A stretch of 40,409 nt of DNA from Prosthecobacter debontii (lineage in GTDB: Bacteria > Verrucomicrobiota > Verrucomicrobiia > Chthoniobacterales > Chthoniobacteraceae): assembly GCA_945905735.1 (NCBI GenBank), contig CAMDQC010000033.1:1-40409 (forward strand), read 5' to 3'. Under the pieces are notes generated by a model that was not told where the DNA came from, did not search any database, and saw nothing but the letters and a program-made list of their open reading frames with translations. The position numbers and the translations under genes were made by a program. Within the stretch, counting starts at the first letter, position 1. Each line of letters opens with the position of its first letter. This document shows positions 1-7,420 of the stretch, piece by piece.

Positions 1-123
1 CCGTGCTGCCAGCTTCACCGCTAGTAGTCGGTTTTTGCTCCACCCATCGGGTTCGTTCGCGTGCCGCTCGTCTATGATCGCTGCAATTTCCGGTAGTCCA
101 AGTTTGAGTTTCACTCCTGCCAT
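1..123 (-). CDS. N-terminus of a small DNA-binding-like protein, possibly IS630-type transposase (partial)
   Basis: The reading frame starts at an ATG at 123 and runs off the left edge, giving the first 41 residues. It begins MAGVKLKLGLPEIAAIIDE and continues with a stretch rich in W, K, R, L and A (GWSKNRLLAVKLAAR). That pattern, a basic helix preceding a helix-turn-helix, resembles the N-terminus of IS630-family transposases, but the diagnostic DDE catalytic part is outside the window. The codon use looks coding, and the A-rich leader just upstream (124-142) could include a weak ribosome binding site. It carries no signal peptide, unlike its neighbours, so it probably does not belong to the catabolic operon. 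A host helix-turn-helix regulator is the main alternative. Confidence 0.45.
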   Translation of the reverse strand, partial: MAGVKLKLGLPEIAAIIDERHANEPDGWSKNRLLAVKLAAR

Positions 124-477
124 TTCGCTTTCTTGCCTTTTTACTCTAAGATGTCACTTTAATTATGAAATTTGGTATAACACGCCACGCGGCATCGAGA
201 AAGTAAGCCGCCCCCGCGACCGGTTCGAGCCCCGTCCTGCCCTCACCCTGAAAACCGCAGATTAAACCCGAAACGAGCGATAAAGGACCCCGAAAGCCCG
301 AAGATTGATCCGCCTGGCGAGACGTGAGAGAGCCAAAGAAGCCGTGCGATTTCCACCAACCAACACCCGAGAACGGAAGCAGCGCCGCTGGGTGGTCTCG
401 CATTGCTGGCGGGACGCCGCCGGCGGAGGGAATAGGAATCCGCGACGGCTGGCCGGGTGCACCAGCCCGGGTGGCGT
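124..477. other. Non-coding stretch left of the operon end
   Basis: I see no convincing gene here. Positions 140-185 are AT-rich, unlike the surrounding GC-rich DNA, and lie directly upstream of the partial transposase-like gene, so they could be its promoter or the end of an insertion sequence. Positions 207-247 look superficially like the 3' end of a tRNA, but no cloverleaf can be completed. The inverted repeat at 453-470 sits 8 bases past the stop of the beta-helix gene and could form a short GC hairpin; it lacks a T tract, so I do not call it an intrinsic terminator. Confidence 0.5.
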
Positions 478-2073
478 TTACCGCCCCGACGAAGCGCCGG
501 GGGAAAAGATGAGCCCGTCAACAAACTCGTTCGTTTTGAAAAAGCCCGCGTCGCGCACAGGTTTTCCGCCGAGTGTGACGTTCTCAAACTTGAGGTCGCG
601 GATGCGGGCGTTGGGCTGGCCCCATAGCATTTGCGGCTCGCCCAAAACGCTGGGCGCGGCGATGGAGATATTCTGGAAAAGGATGCCGGACAATTCCCCG
701 CCTTCGCGTCTCTCCGCGCCGCTCGAATAGGGCTCCGGCATGGTCATGCAGATGAAGAATTGCTGCAACGTGGGTCGCGGGTCCTCGATGTTGATATTGC
801 GGAAGATGACACCGGCCCCGGCAGCGCCGCCGCCTTCACCGCGCATATTGAATACACGACCGCCGCTCCAGCGATGCCATTTGGCGCGCGCATAAATCAC
901 GTCGCAGTCTTCCACCACCAGCTTGCGGTCGGTGAGTTGCGGCAGCGCGCTGAGGACGAAGGATGAGCCGTTCGCGTCGTTCCACAGCACGGTGCGGCGA
1001 ATGCCGAGGCCGTTCACGTAGAGCGAATCGTCCTGGGTGCGGATGAAGCAGTCCTCGATGAGCGTATTTCCAAAGGGATTGATCCCGTCGCCATTCGCGC
1101 GCCATGTGAAAATCTTGGTCCACGTCACCGCGTTGGGATGCCCCGCTTTGTAGGGATGCACGAGCATGAGCGAGTGAGTCGCCGAGTCCGCGATGGTGAT
1201 ACATTCCACGCGGGTGTCGGTGGTGCCGATGATCTCGATGGGCCGGTAGCGAGCGTGTTCCTTCGAAGGGACGGCGGGCTTCACATACTCGGGGTGCTGC
1301 AGCCGTGCGCCCGACAAGGTGCCGAGCCCGAAAATGCGGATGTTCCTTCCGTCGCCCCATTTCGTGCTGGAGAGCGTGCCGTAAACCATCGCGTCGCCGG
1401 GGATATAATACTGGCGGTTCGCACGCACCGGAAAAGCCAGCCCGATATCGTGAACGCCGGGCAGAAAATAGAGCGTGGTCCAGGCTCCGTCGGAAGGGGG
1501 AATCTCGCCCGGTTTCACGGTCAGCACGCCGGGATCGGTGGGCTTGGGTTTGGCGGGGAGCAGGGGATTTGCAAAGACGGAGATCGTGTGAATGGGCGGC
1601 CCTTTGTAGCCCTTGCCCGTGTCCTGCGCGTCCATCTGCCCGTCGATGTCCACGGCCACGAGACAGGGCTTGTCGAGGCGGACAATTGCCTTGCCGTCTT
1701 TCACCAAACACGAGGACGCTTTGCGCAGCGGATGCACCGCCGCAGTGCGAATCGGGTGTCCATTGACGCGAGCGATTTCGATCTCCACAGCACCCGCAGT
1801 TTCAAAGTTCACGTACGCGTGCGTCCAACCCGCGAGATGCTCAAAGTAAGCATCCGTCTTCTTCTCAACGCTCTTGCAAACGGTCTCCCAAGCAAACGCG
1901 CTCTTCCACTCGCCGCCCGCACCGGTTGAGCGCACGCGCACCTTGTAATGCTCCGACGCGGCAAGCCCTGGCACTGGCGGATACACGACCAACTCGGCGG
2001 CCGCGGGCGCCACGGACATCAAAGCAAAGAGCAGGGCAGTGAGGAAAGCGTGGATGAAATTCGACACGTTCAC
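478..2073 (-). CDS. Secreted beta-helix glycoside hydrolase, GH28/GH49-like
   Basis: This 531-residue protein starts with a Sec signal peptide (about residues 1-26, ending APAAAE). A beta-sandwich-like N-terminal part (about 27-200) precedes a right-handed parallel beta-helix (about 205-520) with recurrent short turns such as IRIFGLGTLSG and VECITIADS. The motif NGDGINPFGN (residues 327-336) and the DD pair at 348-349 match the three-aspartate arrangement of inverting hydrolases of clan GH-N (polygalacturonase-type GH28, dextranase/isopullulanase-type GH49). The sandwich-then-helix order fits GH49 better than GH28. The substrate cannot be read from the sequence. The start overlaps the stop of the upstream ankyrin gene by 4 bases, so translation is probably coupled. 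It is the last gene of the long minus-strand unit. Confidence 0.75.
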   Translation of the reverse strand: MNVSNFIHAFLTALLFALMSVAPAAAELVVYPPVPGLAASEHYKVRVRSTGAGGEWKSAFAWETVCKSVEKKTDAYFEHLAGWTHAYVNFETAGAVEIEIARVNGHPIRTAAVHPLRKASSCLVKDGKAIVRLDKPCLVAVDIDGQMDAQDTGKGYKGPPIHTISVFANPLLPAKPKPTDPGVLTVKPGEIPPSDGAWTTLYFLPGVHDIGLAFPVRANRQYYIPGDAMVYGTLSSTKWGDGRNIRIFGLGTLSGARLQHPEYVKPAVPSKEHARYRPIEIIGTTDTRVECITIADSATHSLMLVHPYKAGHPNAVTWTKIFTWRANGDGINPFGNTLIEDCFIRTQDDSLYVNGLGIRRTVLWNDANGSSFVLSALPQLTDRKLVVEDCDVIYARAKWHRWSGGRVFNMRGEGGGAAGAGVIFRNINIEDPRPTLQQFFICMTMPEPYSSGAERREGGELSGILFQNISIAAPSVLGEPQMLWGQPNARIRDLKFENVTLGGKPVRDAGFFKTNEFVDGLIFSPGASSGR

Positions 2074-3752
2074 GGGCTTTTCTTTTTCTCCTTCGCGGGC
2101 GGCGGCGTGGCGCCGTCGTCGTAGCCTTTCGGCTCCTCGGTCGGGCGCGGCGTTGGTGGCGGGATGGGGAGGCCCGCGGCGCGCATGACTTCGTGGAGCG
2201 CGGCGAGAGTTTCGTGGGAGGGTTTGAAATTACCGGGACGGAATCCTTCGGCGATGAGCACGGGCGTCCAGCCGGATTTGTTTTTGCGGTTCCACACCTC
2301 GGGCTTCGCGCCGTGGGCGGCGAGGAACTGCACCATCTTGGGCAGGCTCTTGTAGGCTGCGCCGTGCATGGCGGTTTCGCCGTTCTTGTCCACCGTGTTG
2401 ATGTCGCCGCCTTGCTTGAGCAGCCACGCGACGGCTTCGAGGCACTCGGCTTCGGTGCCGGCTTCTTCATCGGGCGCGAAGCAGCCGAGGCCAGCGGCAG
2501 CGAGCAGGGGCGTGGCCCCGTCCTTGTTGGGAAGATTCGCGTCGTCGCCGAGTTCGACGAGCAGTTTCATGTAATCGAGGTCGGCGTTCTTCGCGGCCAT
2601 GAGCAGCGGCGTTGCGCCGTGGAGCTTGAGCTTGCCTCGCCCCTTCGCGCGTTCGTCGAGTTGCGTGTTCACTTTCGCTCCGGCGGCGATGAGGCGGCGG
2701 GCGAAATCGAGCGCGGTGACGTTGCCGGAGCCATCGGGCGGCGGTTGGCCGTCGAGATCGTCGCCGCGCGGTGGTTTGCGGACCCACGTGAGCGTGTGCA
2801 GCGGCGTGAAGCCGGTGCGCTGGTCGTTGGGATTCGCGCCTGCTTTGACGAGTTCGAGCGCGAGTTCGAAATGGCCGTTCTTCACCGCGAGCAGCAGCGC
2901 GCTGGTGCCCGCATCGGGCTGGCGTCCACCTCCTTTGTCGGTTTCGATAGCTTCGTTCGCATCCACTCCGGCGGCGAGCAGCGTGCGGATGACTTCGATG
3001 CGACCCTGCCTCGCGGCGAAAAGAAACGCGGTGAAACCGGACGCCACTCGCGTGTCGCGCGCAGCTCCGGCGGCGAGCAATTGCGTGACGACCGCCGCGT
3101 GGCCATCGGCGGCAGCCCACATGAGCGCGGTCTGGCCCTTGCGGTCGGTGGCGTCCAGTTTCGCGCCGCGCGCGAGTAGCACTTTCACCGCACCGGTGCG
3201 GCCAGTGCGGGCGGCAGTCATGAGCGCGGATTCGCCGCCGCGAGTGGTCGTGTTGGCGTCGGCCCCGGCGTCGAGCAGCGCGGAGATGGCGGCCTCACTG
3301 CCATTCACACAGGCGAGCGAAAGCGGCGCGACTCCGTATTGGTTCGCCGCCTTCGCATCCGCGCCCGCCCCGAGCAGCGACTGCACGCTGGCGACATGGT
3401 CGTGATGCGCCGCCCAATGCAGCGCGGTCGTGCCGTCGGGCTGCGCGGATTTCACTTCGGCGCGCTCTTTCAACAACGTCTCCACGCGCGGCCAGTCGGC
3501 CTTTTCCGCAGCATCGGCGAGTGGAGCGGCGGCGTGCGTCCACGCTGCGCTCGCGAGGAAAAGAGCGAGCGCCCAAGGAGCGGCGACATTCCTGTCGCCG
3601 TAAGCAAAAGCGCGAAGCGCCCATTTTCCAATCCGCGCAAACCGCGAGAGCCACGCGAAGGAGAATGGGCGCTTCGCGCTATGGAGACGGCGACAGGAAT
3701 GTCGCCGCTCCTTGGCGTTGTCGTGCGTTCGCATTTTCATCACGTCTTTCAA
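2070..3752 (-). CDS. Exported ankyrin-repeat protein with a repeat element in its signal region
   Basis: The 560-residue product is made of tandem ankyrin repeats from about residue 75 to 520 (TTALHWAAHHDH, GQTALMWAAADGH, GATPLLAAAG). A Pro/Lys-rich tail follows (PPTPRPTEEPK to the end). Ankyrin repeats bind other proteins; no catalytic domain is present. The hydrophobic signal-like segment ALALFLASAAWTHAAA lies at residues 61-76 rather than at the start. Residues 13-60 are encoded by a 143-bp palindromic element (3573-3715). Without that insert the first 12 residues would join the hydrophobic segment directly and form an ordinary signal peptide. No start codon in frame lies between the element and the hydrophobic core. 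The start overlaps the DUF1552 stop by 4 bases. Export is inferred, and it may be impaired by the insert. Confidence 0.8.
   Translation of the reverse strand: MKDVMKMRTHDNAKERRHSCRRLHSAKRPFSFAWLSRFARIGKWALRAFAYGDRNVAAPWALALFLASAAWTHAAAPLADAAEKADWPRVETLLKERAEVKSAQPDGTTALHWAAHHDHVASVQSLLGAGADAKAANQYGVAPLSLACVNGSEAAISALLDAGADANTTTRGGESALMTAARTGRTGAVKVLLARGAKLDATDRKGQTALMWAAADGHAAVVTQLLAAGAARDTRVASGFTAFLFAARQGRIEVIRTLLAAGVDANEAIETDKGGGRQPDAGTSALLLAVKNGHFELALELVKAGANPNDQRTGFTPLHTLTWVRKPPRGDDLDGQPPPDGSGNVTALDFARRLIAAGAKVNTQLDERAKGRGKLKLHGATPLLMAAKNADLDYMKLLVELGDDANLPNKDGATPLLAAAGLGCFAPDEEAGTEAECLEAVAWLLKQGGDINTVDKNGETAMHGAAYKSLPKMVQFLAAHGAKPEVWNRKNKSGWTPVLIAEGFRPGNFKPSHETLAALHEVMRAAGLPIPPPTPRPTEEPKGYDDGATPPPAKEKKKSP
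3573..3715. repeat. 143-bp palindromic element (MITE/REP-like) inside the ankyrin gene
   Basis: The outer arms are perfect 28-base inverted repeats at 3573-3600 and 3688-3715. An inner pair of arms, about 21 bases with one mismatch, lies just inside (starting near 3609 and ending near 3681). The transcript would fold into a very stable hairpin. The element plus one flanking base equals 144 nt, so the host frame is kept open. I see no clear target-site duplication and no transposase, which fits a non-autonomous palindromic repeat. I did not see another full copy in this window. Similar palindromes are, as far as I recall, common in verrucomicrobial genomes, but that is not verified here. Confidence 0.85.
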
Positions 3753-5098
3753 ATCCCCAGCGGCTCAAACAACCCGTCCACTTTCCCCGTGCTGTCCTGA
3801 AATTTCTCCAGCCGCACGCCCGCTTTATCCAGCAGCGTGAGGTGCAGATTCGCCAGCGGCGTGGGCTCTTTGTAGCGGATGTGGCGTCCGCCTTTCATGC
3901 CGCCTGCCGCGCCGCCGGCGACGATGATAGGCAGGTTCACGTGGTCGTGGACGTTCGGATTTCCCATGCCGCTGCCGTAGAGGAAAAGCGAGTTGTCGAG
4001 CAGCGTGCCGCCGGCCTCGGGCGTGGCGCGCAGCTTTTGCAGGAACTCGGCGAACAGCGAAACGTGGAAGCGGTTTATCTTCGCCATGCGCGCGATTTTT
4101 TCCGGGTCGTTGCCGTGGTGCGAGAGCGGATGGTGCGGGTCGCTGACGCCCGTCTCGGGGTAGGTGCGATTGCTCGTCTCGCGTGCGAGCTGAAACGTGG
4201 TGACGCGCGTGACGTCGCCCTGCATGGCGAGCAGTTGGAGGTCGAACATGAGCCGCGCGTGCTCGGCGTAACTTGCAGGCACGCCGGTCGGTCGGTCGAG
4301 GTCGGGCAGCGGATTTTCCGCCACTCCGCGCTCGGCTCTTTGGATGCGCCGCTCCACATCGCGCACGCTCTCGAGGTAATGTCCGACGCGCTCGCGGTCG
4401 GCGGCGCCGAGTTCGCGCTGGAGCCGCGAGATGTCGTCCTTCACGAAATCGAGCAGGCTGGCGCGCTTGCGCAGCGCGGCCTGACGCTGCGCCTTGTCGC
4501 CGCCTTCGCCGAAGAGCATTTCAAACACGATGCGCGGATGCGCCTCCGCGGGCAGCGGCGTGGTGGGCGACGACCACGAGAGGTTGTTCTGATAGACGCA
4601 GGCGTAGCCGTTGTCGCACTGACCGACGGTCTGCATCATGTCCATCGCCAGCTCCAGCGACGGAAGCTGCGTCTCGCGCCCAAGCTGCTGCGCGGCCATC
4701 TGGTCCACCGTGGTCCCGAGGAAGTAATCAGTGCTCTCGGTGTGCTTCGCGCGGGCGCAGCTCAGGAATGAAGCGTTCGAGGTCGCGTGCGTGCCGGGGT
4801 AGGCATTCCGCACTTCGAGATTCGACACAATGCTCACGCGGTCCTTCAAAGGCGCGAGCGATTCGAGGATGAATGACATCTCGTCGAGTTTGTCGCCACC
4901 CGCCGGAGTCCAGCGCGTCATGTCCGCGCCCATCGGCATGAACAGATACCCCAACCGCTTCACCGGCTTCGCCGCCGTCTTCTCCGCAGCAACAAGCGCA
5001 GGCACCATCGCATCAAGCAACGGCAGCGCGAGCATGGAACCCATCCCGCGCAGAAACGTGCGGCGTGGCAGGGCGAGGCGTGTAGTGAATGTGCTCAT
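3749..5098 (-). CDS. DUF1552 protein, Tat-exported
   Basis: This 449-residue protein carries a twin-arginine signal at its start (RRTFLRG, R12-R13, then a hydrophobic stretch to about residue 38). The remainder matches the DUF1552 family: an early YLFMPMGADMTRWTP segment, then VSIVSNLEVRN, a central helical region with repeated E/R/L, and a late SHHGNDPEKIARM segment with clustered histidines. The biochemical role of DUF1552 is not established. Family members usually lie beside DUF1592-type heme proteins, as here: the upstream cytochrome gene overlaps this start by 4 bases. Tat export suggests it folds, perhaps with a cofactor, before export. A paralogue lies at 18903-20231. Confidence 0.88.
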   Translation of the reverse strand: MSTFTTRLALPRRTFLRGMGSMLALPLLDAMVPALVAAEKTAAKPVKRLGYLFMPMGADMTRWTPAGGDKLDEMSFILESLAPLKDRVSIVSNLEVRNAYPGTHATSNASFLSCARAKHTESTDYFLGTTVDQMAAQQLGRETQLPSLELAMDMMQTVGQCDNGYACVYQNNLSWSSPTTPLPAEAHPRIVFEMLFGEGGDKAQRQAALRKRASLLDFVKDDISRLQRELGAADRERVGHYLESVRDVERRIQRAERGVAENPLPDLDRPTGVPASYAEHARLMFDLQLLAMQGDVTRVTTFQLARETSNRTYPETGVSDPHHPLSHHGNDPEKIARMAKINRFHVSLFAEFLQKLRATPEAGGTLLDNSLFLYGSGMGNPNVHDHVNLPIIVAGGAAGGMKGGRHIRYKEPTPLANLHLTLLDKAGVRLEKFQDSTGKVDGLFEPLGI

Positions 5099-7401
5099 AG
5101 ATTTTGGCGCATGGTAAATGGAACGCTGGTGACGAGGGCGGTGACGAATTCTGAAAAGCGGAAGTCCTGCGCTTGGGCGCGGCGGACGATTTGGCGGATG
5201 GCGGGGGCGTCGTGGGGCTCGATGGCGCGGCCTAGGGCGTAGGCGAGGAGTTTTTCGGCGAGCGTGGTGGCGAAGTTCTCCGGGCGTGCGAGCAGGCCGT
5301 TTTCCAAGCCTTCGGTGCCGGTGAAGCGTGTGCCGTCGGGCAGGCCGCCGGCGGCGTCCACGGGGAGGCCAGATTCCATCGTGCGCCAGCGGCCCACCGC
5401 GTCGAAGTGCTCCAGCGCGAAGCCGGGCGGGTCAATGAAATCGTGGCAGCTTGCGCAGGCGGCTTTGTCGCGGTGCGCGGCGAGGCGTTGGCGGACGGGG
5501 AGTTTTTCGGACACGACGCTCTCATCGAGCGAGGGCACGTCGGGCGCGGGCGGCGACGGCGGGGTGCCGAGGATGTTCTCCAAAATCCACTTTCCGCGAA
5601 TGGTCGGCGCAGTGCGCGTGGCGTAGGACGTGGCCATGAGCACGCTGGCGTGGCGCAGCAGTCCGCCGCGCTGAGTTTCCGGGGCGAGCGCGACGCGGCG
5701 GAAGCGTTCGCCGTAGATGCCGGGGATGCCGTAGTGCTTGGCGAGGCGTTCGTTGAGGAAGGTGTGGTCGGATTTCAGCAGCGCGAGCACGCTGCGGTCG
5801 TCGCTCAGAATTTCGTCGAAGAGCAGCTCCGTCTCGCGGCGCATGGACTGGCGCAGATTGTCATCGAAATCGGGAAAGAGCCGTCCGTCCGGTGTGATGC
5901 CGTCGAGGTTGCGCAGGTGCAGCCATTGCCCGGCGAAGTTCGCCACGAGCGAATGTCGCGCGCGCGGGTCGGCGAGCATTCGGCGCGCTTGCGCAGTGAG
6001 CACGGCGGGTTGCGAGAGTTCGCCGCGTTCGGCGAGAAGCAGCAGTTCGTCGTCGGGGATGCTGCTCCACAAAAAGAACGAGAGCCGCGAGGCCAGCGCG
6101 AGGTCGCTCACGCGATAGACCGCGCCGGGCTTTGCAGCGGCGGGCGGCGTCTCGACGCGGAACAAAAACTCCCGGCTCACCAACACTGCGCTCAGTGCAG
6201 ACTCGATGCCCGCATCGAAGCCGCCGTCCTTTTTGCCCTCCTCGAAAAACGGCACGAAGCGCGCCACGTCGTCATCCGTCACCGGACGACGCCACGCACG
6301 GCGCAGCAGCGGCGCGAGAATTTTTTTCGCGCACGACAACGCGTCGTCCGCCGACTTCGGCTGCGCCGTGAAAATGCGCGCGCGGCTCGGCGTCTCGCCC
6401 GGCCCCTTCGCATCGAACGGGCCGGTGATGGTCACTTGATAGAGCGCAGGCGCACTGCGCGGATGACGGTGAAAATTGAACCGCGACTCGTAGGGCTGGC
6501 GCTCGTGTTCAAGCAGCGACGCCGAGTCTTGCAGAAACGTGACGCCCAACTCGCGACGGCCCGCTTTCATCGGCAGACGGAATTTCAAATGCGCGTCCAC
6601 TTCGTCGTGCCCCTTCTTTCCCGGCGGGCGCACAGTCAGCGTCTTCACCTGTGCGCGGTCGAGCAGCACGAGCACATCGTGCGGGCCGTGGAGACCTTCG
6701 ACTTCGTCGTTCCGGTCGCGGGTGAGGCGGACTTGCAGTTCGTATTCGCCATCCTGCGGCGCGGTGAACGGAATCGCCGCGCCGCCGCGCGTGCCAAACG
6801 GCAGCCCCGCGACGCGCTCCTGCTGCGTGATGTCGGGCCGCACGCGAAACGTCTCGCCGCCCGGCACACGCTGCGCCGCGCCGACCGCGAGACGGCTGAC
6901 GCGTTGCGCCGCCGTGATGTAGCGGTCGAGCAGCGTCGGCGGCAGCGTGCCGGTGGACATATTGTCAAAGCCGTGACTCGCCTCATCCGGTGGCAGCAGC
7001 GCCGCGGCGTCCACCTCCACGGCGAGCAAATCGCGCAGGGCGTTTTGATATTCCGCGCGGTTCAGCCGCCGCAGCGTCTCCGTGCGCCCCGGCTTCGGAG
7101 GTGCAGCGTCCAGTTTCCCCGCGAGCGCCGCGACGATGGTCGCATATTCTGCCTCGGTCGGACGTTCCTTCCTGCTCGCTGGCGGCATCTGCCGCGTCGC
7201 CATGCGCCGCACCACCTTTTCCCAAACCGCCGGATGCTTCGTCACATCGTCGCCGAGCAGACTGTCGAGATTGAGTTTCCTCTTCGCTGAATCCGCATCG
7301 TGACACTCCACACAATGTTGCTCGACCAGCGGACGCACCGCGTCCTGCGCCAGCGCCGGAGCGGCAAGGAGTGCGATAGTGAACAGGACGAGAATTTTCA
7401 T
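5095..7401 (-). CDS. Planctomycete-type cytochrome c / DUF1592 multidomain protein
   Basis: The 768-residue protein has a Sec signal (1-19). A CVECH heme-binding motif (C30, C33, H34) follows in a PSCyt1-type domain. Next come DUF1587 (about 107-172, RRLNRAEYQNALRDLL), a beta-rich insert (about 200-330), DUF1595 (about 353-417), DUF1592 (about 428-555, SRLSFFLWSSIPDDEL), DUF1588 (about 575-675) and DUF1585 to the end. DUF1588 carries a second CASCH motif (C649, C652, H653), so the protein may bind two c-type hemes. It is periplasmic by inference. The family is widespread in PVC bacteria and Acidobacteria and its electron donor or substrate is unknown. It is paired with the DUF1552 gene downstream (4-base overlap) and lies 19 bases after the DUF5060 gene. 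Confidence 0.9.
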   Translation of the reverse strand: MKILVLFTIALLAAPALAQDAVRPLVEQHCVECHDADSAKRKLNLDSLLGDDVTKHPAVWEKVVRRMATRQMPPASRKERPTEAEYATIVAALAGKLDAAPPKPGRTETLRRLNRAEYQNALRDLLAVEVDAAALLPPDEASHGFDNMSTGTLPPTLLDRYITAAQRVSRLAVGAAQRVPGGETFRVRPDITQQERVAGLPFGTRGGAAIPFTAPQDGEYELQVRLTRDRNDEVEGLHGPHDVLVLLDRAQVKTLTVRPPGKKGHDEVDAHLKFRLPMKAGRRELGVTFLQDSASLLEHERQPYESRFNFHRHPRSAPALYQVTITGPFDAKGPGETPSRARIFTAQPKSADDALSCAKKILAPLLRRAWRRPVTDDDVARFVPFFEEGKKDGGFDAGIESALSAVLVSREFLFRVETPPAAAKPGAVYRVSDLALASRLSFFLWSSIPDDELLLLAERGELSQPAVLTAQARRMLADPRARHSLVANFAGQWLHLRNLDGITPDGRLFPDFDDNLRQSMRRETELLFDEILSDDRSVLALLKSDHTFLNERLAKHYGIPGIYGERFRRVALAPETQRGGLLRHASVLMATSYATRTAPTIRGKWILENILGTPPSPPAPDVPSLDESVVSEKLPVRQRLAAHRDKAACASCHDFIDPPGFALEHFDAVGRWRTMESGLPVDAAGGLPDGTRFTGTEGLENGLLARPENFATTLAEKLLAYALGRAIEPHDAPAIRQIVRRAQAQDFRFSEFVTALVTSVPFTMRQNL

Positions 7402-7420
7402 GCGTGGCGCAACACCGCCA

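Noticed and set aside
190..250. tRNA-like 3' end on the plus strand (GGTTCGAGCC with flanking stem bases)
   Set aside because: The T stem has a mismatch, no matching 5' acceptor strand is present, and no anticodon arm with a 7-base loop can be drawn. At most it is a decayed fragment.
453..470. GC hairpin just past the end of the beta-helix gene as a terminator
   Set aside because: The stem is only 5 bp with an 8-base loop, and no T tract follows in the direction of transcription.
5407..7290. Long plus-strand open frame (627 codons) opposite the cytochrome gene
   Set aside because: It is an antisense shadow of a clearly recognised minus-strand gene. The translation is rich in Arg, Ala, His and Val with no domain, as expected from GC-rich antisense DNA.
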